Origin: Symbiodinium natans
Lineage: Eukaryota > Sar > Dinophyceae > Suessiales > Symbiodiniaceae
Reading direction: 5' to 3'
Assembly (NCBI GenBank): GCA_905221605.1
Contig: CAJNDS010002557.1
Coordinates: 16,001 to 80,000 of the forward strand
DNA length: 64,000 bases
Shown: positions 59,410-64,000 of the stretch, in pieces
Numbering within the stretch: the first letter of the stretch is position 1
Layout: every line of letters starts with the position of its first letter
Program-made: the position numbers and the translations under genes
The notes under the pieces: model-generated
What the model was told of the DNA's origin: nothing
What the model saw: the letters and a program-made list of their open reading frames with translations, nothing else
Databases searched by the model: none

Positions 59410-62400
59410 CTTCTTCGTGGCTTCAGGCTCCGCGGCTTCCAGCACTTCTAGCCTGCGGAAGAAACGCTACGCCCGAAACCCTAAACCCTAAACCCCAAAA
59501 CCCTAAACCCTGGGTGGGTTCGGGGCGCTACGAGGAGCAACGATGGTTGAAACAGCCCACAGACTGATACCGCAGGAACCCCCAGGGGGGCTTAGCATTT
59601 GGGGGATTGGTAATCAAGTATGTGCCACATGCCGGAGTCTAGAAATGTGAAGATGTGAATTGTTCAGTCCAGTTCTGGCCCGACACCACGCGTGATTCCA
59701 TTGTTGCTCCAGTCCGTTTTTTCTAGAGTTGCCACATGTCTTGAAACTTTTCTGCTCGCAAAATCAGAAGGAATGTTGAACTTGCTGTGAACTCTTTTTC
59801 CATCAGGCTCAACTCGGAGCAGTTCTCGTCACCGTTGCGGAACTCAGCACGATGCCCCCACGCCAACACCCGAACTTCATGCCCAGCCAGAATGTGGCCA
59901 GGTTGGACGAGTTGGGTTTAGGGCGTGGGTCCCGATACACACCACCTGAGCAAGAATCTTCAGGCAGCCCAGCAACCCAACCCAAGGCCTAAGACCAACA
60001 ACTACTTCTAGGGTGTATGAACTCATGAACCCTAAGAGGGACATCGTGCGCTGCTGCTTTCATCACAGGCGCGTGCTGGCTGCTTTCAGCATCGACGCGC
60101 GATTGTAATTAAAAAATCTGGAACACTCGGCACGAAGGCCGTGGTCATTTTTCAGTTGAGATCCCACCACCTCAGAATCGAAACCCGAAACCCGAAACCC
60201 GAAACCCGAAACCCGCAAACCCGAAACCCCAACCCATAGAGGGTTTTCAATCAAGTTCTATATGCCTTAAACCCTGAATATCATGAGCCTGAAGCCAATC
60301 CCAACGACTCCAGAGCCAACCTGAACAATCCCTTCCCCCTGAAATTTACCCGAATTACCCCCCCCCCCCCCCCCCCACCCCCTAACAGCAAATACCCAGT
60401 CATATCGTAGTGTATGGGAAAAATTCATATTAGGGAAGGGGGGTGTAATGCAGGGGGAGGGGATTACCTCACTTAAGCTATGCCTAGGGGTCGGATCTTC
60501 AACGACCTGACGCTCTTCGATGTGCGTGTGGCTTTGTCGATCTTGGTGTTGAACCCCGAACTTCTGCTTCTTTCAGGTATGCGGTTCACGTACCCCCTAC
60601 CCCCTAACATTAAAGACTCCCATTCGAGTCATATTACCCTAAGGGTCCATGTACCTATGTAGTACATACTTGGGCCTTAAAGGGGCTCCTATATAGTAGC
60701 TTTAGGGCCCAAATATATACTATATAGGTACATGGACCCTTAGGGTTATGCGTAAAATCAATATAAGGTATGCGGTTCAGGGCTTAGGGTGTAAATCATG
60801 CCGAAGCCCGTCGCCTGGTCACGACAAGCTCGACGAACAAAGCAGCAGACGTGAGATGGGGGTTTACGAACATAGGGGACCCTACAATAGGTCCCCAAAT
60901 GGTCGGATTCCCTTATTCAAAAGACCCAAGAAGGTACCCCTATATTATCGCAAACCCCCAGATCGTGTGAGCCATGATCTATCCACAATCCTAAACTTCG
61001 GCACCTGTGCCCCTGCGCATAGACAGTCTCAATCGAGACCAGTTTGGGGGTCCCGTCCCAGCTTAGGGCTTACTTGGAGGTTCATGGGTACTTAGAAGTA
61101 GGGTTATAAGTAGGGCAACTATGGCTATGACCATATTCAAGTAGGGCTTAGCTGCTGGGTGCAACTCACTGCGCCCGTCGCGTGAGGTCTGGAGGAAGTG
61201 GCGCAACCCGTCGCCGTTGCACCAGAGCGTTCATGTAGTCACTGTAGTCGGCTGCCTCAAGCTTATAAGGTGCTTTCGGGGAAGCAACGAGGAAAGCTCG
61301 GAAGGGTTGAACCCTTAAAGCCTTGGAGACTTCCAGGATTTAGGGTTTAGGGTTTAGGGTTTAATTAGGGAGCTTCGGTGGCTTAGGTCTGGTGGGCCGG
61401 CTCATATGCTGGCCCCGGCACATTCGCGTCCTCTGCCCTAGTTTCTTTGCTCGGGGAAGCTGGGCAACTGCTCGCTCGCGCGCGATTGTCTGCTGGTGCG
61501 CCTTTGAAGTCAATGAACGTCAGCCGGTACCTGGGTGATGACTCTGAGCCCTAAACCCTAAACCCTAAACCCTACACCCTAAACCCCAAAAACCTATGGC
61601 ATGAAATCGTCAACGACAAGGTGTCGGCGAGGTGCATGAGCCCTCTGTCCATACTTGGCAATGTTCAAACTTCCCGTTGCGCTTGGGCCAAAATCGGCTT
61701 CCACTTCGGCGATAAACCCTAAACCCTAAACCCTAAACGCCCTAAACGAACTAAACGCCTTAAACCCTAAACCCTAAACCCTAAACCCCAAACCCTAAAC
61801 CCTAAACCCTAAACCCTAAACCCTAAACCCTAAACCCTAAACACTAAACCCCTACCACTTCCGACCTTCTTCGCGCATGTCGCTACTTAGCATGATGTGG
61901 GTGGGCGAGGCGGGCAAACAAACCGCAAGATGCTCCTGCCTTTGATGATGGGGGTTGGGGGGGTTTAGGGTTTAGGGTTTAGGGTTTAGGGCTTAGGGCT
62001 TAGGGCTTAAAGCTTAGGGTTTAGGGTTTAGGGTTTAGGGCTTAGGATTTAGGGTTGAGGGGTTTAGGCTCGCGGGCCGCGAGCCTTCGCAGAATGGAGC
62101 TCTCCATCTCTTCGTTCAAGCGCTTGGCAGTGGCAAGCCCATCCTCACGGCCACGGAGAAGAAGGGTCTAGGGTTTAGGGTTTAGGGTTTAGGGTTTAGG
62201 GTTTAGGGTTTAGGGTTTAGGGTTTAGGGTTTAGGGTTTTGAGTTCAGGGTTTAGGGTTTAGGGTTTAGGGTTTAGGGTTTAGGTCCACTCCACGAGCCT
62301 CGCTCGCGCGCTGCTGCATCTCCAGTGAGTCCAGCCTTCCCAGCCAGGGGGCTTTGAATGAAAGAGGGTCTTAGCTTCACCCCAAGAGTTCCGAATTTTG

Positions 62401-63139
62401 TGTTTAGGGTTAGGGCTTGAGGGTTTGGGGTTGTGGCTTCAGGGTTGAGTACGCTTCAGGGTTTCTATCTATCTCGAAAACCTCCCACCCCGCATTCGGG
62501 GGGAGGGAATGATCAAAGTCAAAGGGAAGTTGCATGGCACAAGGGGACCCCCTATATACTACTTATTCACCTTGTAGAACCCATACATCAGAACCCTTTA
62601 AGGGAGGTAAAAGGACCATATTCAGCGACCATGTAGCTATGTACTTTAAGACAAGGTGATAGCCCATCTCCCTGGGCTATGGGCTACATTCCTTCGCTTT
62701 ACTTGGACTGCTTGAGCGGTAGAGCGTGTGAGGTAGAGTGTGTTCACTAGCATCCCCCAAGGGTTTAGGGTTTAGGGTTTAGGGTTTAGGGTTCAGGGTT
62801 TAGGGTTTAGGGTACCAATATTTACAAGGAACCCATATGCAGGTGTCCAAGCGGCCGGCTCTGTGATTGGCTTTTGGAGCTAGGCTGGAAGAAAGCACAG
62901 GTAGTCGAGTCGAGTGCTCCCCTGTTCCCTATGCCCGTAAATGATCCATAGATGACCCACCCCAACCGCACATTCTAAAACTCGACCACGATGAAGCTCT
63001 GCACGAAAGCGCGAATCAGTTCGCTTGCACGACTTCCCGATTAACACCACGAGGGACTACCCTAAACCCTAAACCCTAAACCCATATAATGCCTGGACGT
63101 CACTCCGTCCAATGCTCGGGAGCTGTCTTCTGCGAAGGC
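59410..63139 (-). CDS. Coiled-coil repeat unit A (four exons)
   Basis: Exons 63093-63139, 62299-62335, 62085-62143 and 59410-59452 join in frame: AFAEDSSRALDGVTS, LDSLEMQQRASE, DGLATAKRLNEEMESSIL, RRLEVLEAAEPEATKK, 62 residues. The last exon ends in phase 0 and unit B exon 1 starts in phase 0, so A and B can be consecutive repeats of one protein, made by tandem duplication of a four-exon block. Splice phases (0-2, 2-0, 0-2, 2-0) are identical in the two units. Exon 2/3 differ by one to two codons. No known family recognised. Confidence 0.7.
60635..60747. mobile_element. Palindromic MITE, CCCTAAGGGTCCATG family
   Basis: Arms TACCCTAAGGGTCCATGTAC and its near complement. Both arms start with a CCCTAA-like word. 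Confidence 0.8.
60855..60966. mobile_element. GTTTACG-family element
   Basis: GGGGGTTTACGAACATAGGG and CCTATATTATCGCAAACCCCC ends; family words between. Confidence 0.75.
61455..61530 (-). CDS. Candidate exon
   Basis: Minus frame YRLTFIDFKGAPADNRARAS after a GGTAC region. It lies inside a unit-A intron if the coiled-coil joins are right, so it may be an extra exon or a chance frame. Confidence 0.25.
61595..61713 (-). CDS. Candidate coding island
   Basis: Open for about 115 bp on the minus strand: IAEVEADFGPSATGSLNIAK then YGQRAHAPRRHLVVDDFMP. It also lies in the unit-A exon 3/4 interval, so its relation to that gene is unclear. Confidence 0.35.
62167..62283. repeat. TTTAGGG array forming most of a 155-bp intron
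   Basis: About sixteen units fill the intron between unit-A exons 2 and 3 (62144-62298). This intron is essentially the repeat plus splice sites. Confidence 0.9.
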
Positions 63140-63524
63140 CTGGACAGGAGGATCATCGGGTCTCAGGCCAAAGCAGGTCGCTGGGCTCAACAACCCGAAT
63201 AATGGTTTAGGGTTTAGGGTTCAGGGTTTAGGGTTGAAGGGACAGCATGTGGCGTTGAGCTGCGTTGAGCTACGAGGCCTTTTCAACACCCGGAAAGATA
63301 AGGAATTGACCCATGGTCCAACAGGCGTTCATGAAGGGGTAGATGGAGGGGCCCCCAGAAGGGACCCTTTATCTTACTCCCCCAAATAACCCCTACATAT
63401 ACCTAAACGAGTGGGATCCCGGAGGTTGGTTAGGGTTTGTTTAGCGTTTAGGGTTCAGGGTTTAGGGTTCCAGGTTTCGGATTGAGGTTTACTTGCTGCG
63501 GGCTCTGGCCATGTTCGGAGCATA

Positions 63525-63595
63525 ATAAAGCTCAAGGCGTGCTTGCCTGAAGCAACATAGCTATCGCCACGGCGCATGGAGTGCCCTTGTAGAAG
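63525..63595 (-). CDS. Candidate exon
   Basis: Minus frame FYKGTPCAVAIAMLLQAST then a stop. Possibly upstream in the coiled-coil gene. Confidence 0.3.
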
Positions 63596-63681
63596 ACAGC
63601 ATGAGGGTTTAGGGTTCAGGGTTTAGACTCTGCTTCGAAATCCGAAACCGCTGAAGGTTCAAGTGGCAAGTGAATGAATAT

Positions 63682-63790
63682 TTGCTTAAGAACCCCGCAA
63701 AACAATGGACCTGTATTACCCTCATAAGGAAGAATACCCGTGTTTTATGTGTGTGTGTGTGTGTGTGGGGGGGGGGGGGTTCTTAAGCAA
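63682..63790. mobile_element. MITE, TTGCTTAAG family
   Basis: Ends TTGCTTAAGAACCCC and GGGGTTCTTAAGCAA, with a GT microsatellite and poly-G inside. Confidence 0.8.
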
Positions 63791-63929
63791 TTGCTAGCTA
63801 TGGTAAGCTCTAATGCCCTGATTACAAACCATGCGGGTGAGGTCTGGCGACCTGTCAAAGGAGAGAGATCAGGGAAACTCTGTTCAAAGATGGCAGTAGT
63901 GTCCTGAACCTCCCGACTCGTCCTTCGAT

Positions 63930-64000
63930 GCTAAACCCTAAACCCTAAACCCTAAAACCTAAACCTTACTAAACCCTACTAAACCCTAAACCCTAAACCC
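63930..64000. repeat. CCCTAAA array at window edge
   Basis: Regular and CCCTACTAAA variant units running off the window. Confidence 0.9.

Larger units (their letters stand above)
1..64000. repeat. Interspersed telomere-like CCCTAAA/TTTAGGG tracts throughout
   Basis: Dozens of arrays of the heptamer TTTAGGG, about 15 to 280 bp each, occur in both orientations and are separated by 40-500 bp of unique DNA. On the plus strand, unique islands that look coding often have CCCTAAA on their left and TTTAGGG on their right, so many introns of the minus-strand genes start with TTTAGGG and end with CCCTAAA. Alternating orientation and embedded genes exclude a true chromosome end. TTTAGGG telomeres are known in plants and dinoflagellates. 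Degenerate variants (TTTGGGG, TTTCGGG, CTTAGGG, TTTATAGGG) form locally uniform blocks. Confidence 0.95.

Noticed and set aside
1-64000. True telomere or subtelomere
   Set aside because: Arrays alternate orientation, are short and lie inside genes. No terminal one-directional array is seen.
1-64000. Plant nuclear DNA, because TTTAGGG is the plant telomere repeat
   Set aside because: GC-AG introns, CCCH-finger copia Gag, a DNMT-bearing YR retroelement and introner-like elements fit dinoflagellates better.
1-64000. tRNA or rRNA genes
   Set aside because: No cloverleaf-like or conserved rRNA sequence was noticed by eye; a tRNAscan/Rfam run would be decisive.

Overview
No tool was run; everything here was read by eye. 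The window looks like nuclear DNA of a dinoflagellate. The reasons are plant-type TTTAGGG telomere-like repeats scattered in both orientations, very short exons, introns that read as GC-AG rather than GT-AG, a copia element whose Gag carries CCCH zinc fingers, a tyrosine-recombinase retroelement carrying a cytosine-methyltransferase-like domain, and several families of short inverted-repeat (MITE/introner-like) elements. The species cannot be told from the sequence.

Layout. All convincing host coding sequence is on the minus strand, so genes read from high to low coordinates. 1-17.2 kb: many 35-110 nt coding islands separated by CCCTAAA/TTTAGGG tracts. Ten of them (7290-12574) join in frame into a DEDDy 3'-5' exonuclease domain of the EXD3/Mut-7 type. 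17.19-24.54 kb: a full-length Ngaro/PAT-like tyrosine-recombinase retrotransposon with split direct repeats, a small membrane-protein ORF, Gag, RT, a DNA-methyltransferase-like domain, RNase H and recombinase. 24.5-25.05 kb: two more exon candidates. 25.06-35.81 kb: a copia LTR retrotransposon with 173-bp LTRs differing at one base and a 5-bp target duplication inside a TTTAGGG tract. It lacks an RT domain but carries a long accessory extension with 2OG-dioxygenase-like, SGNH-hydrolase-like, KptA/Tpt1-like and zinc-ribbon modules. 35.8-64 kb: repeat-rich DNA with further minus-strand exons. These include two exons of a BAR/NPF endocytic-type protein (49730-50979) and a coiled-coil gene in which a four-exon, 62-63-residue unit is tandemly duplicated (56022-63139).

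Two observations stand out. First, the telomere-like arrays appear to be intron sequence: several introns carry TTTAGGG near the 5' splice site and CCCTAAA near the 3' splice site, so the arrays could pair, and introns are flanked by short direct repeats with GC-AG ends. Second, the copia element fuses integrase and RNase H to an enzyme set suggestive of nucleic-acid modification. Exon boundaries were chosen by frame, homology and splice dinucleotides and need transcript support.
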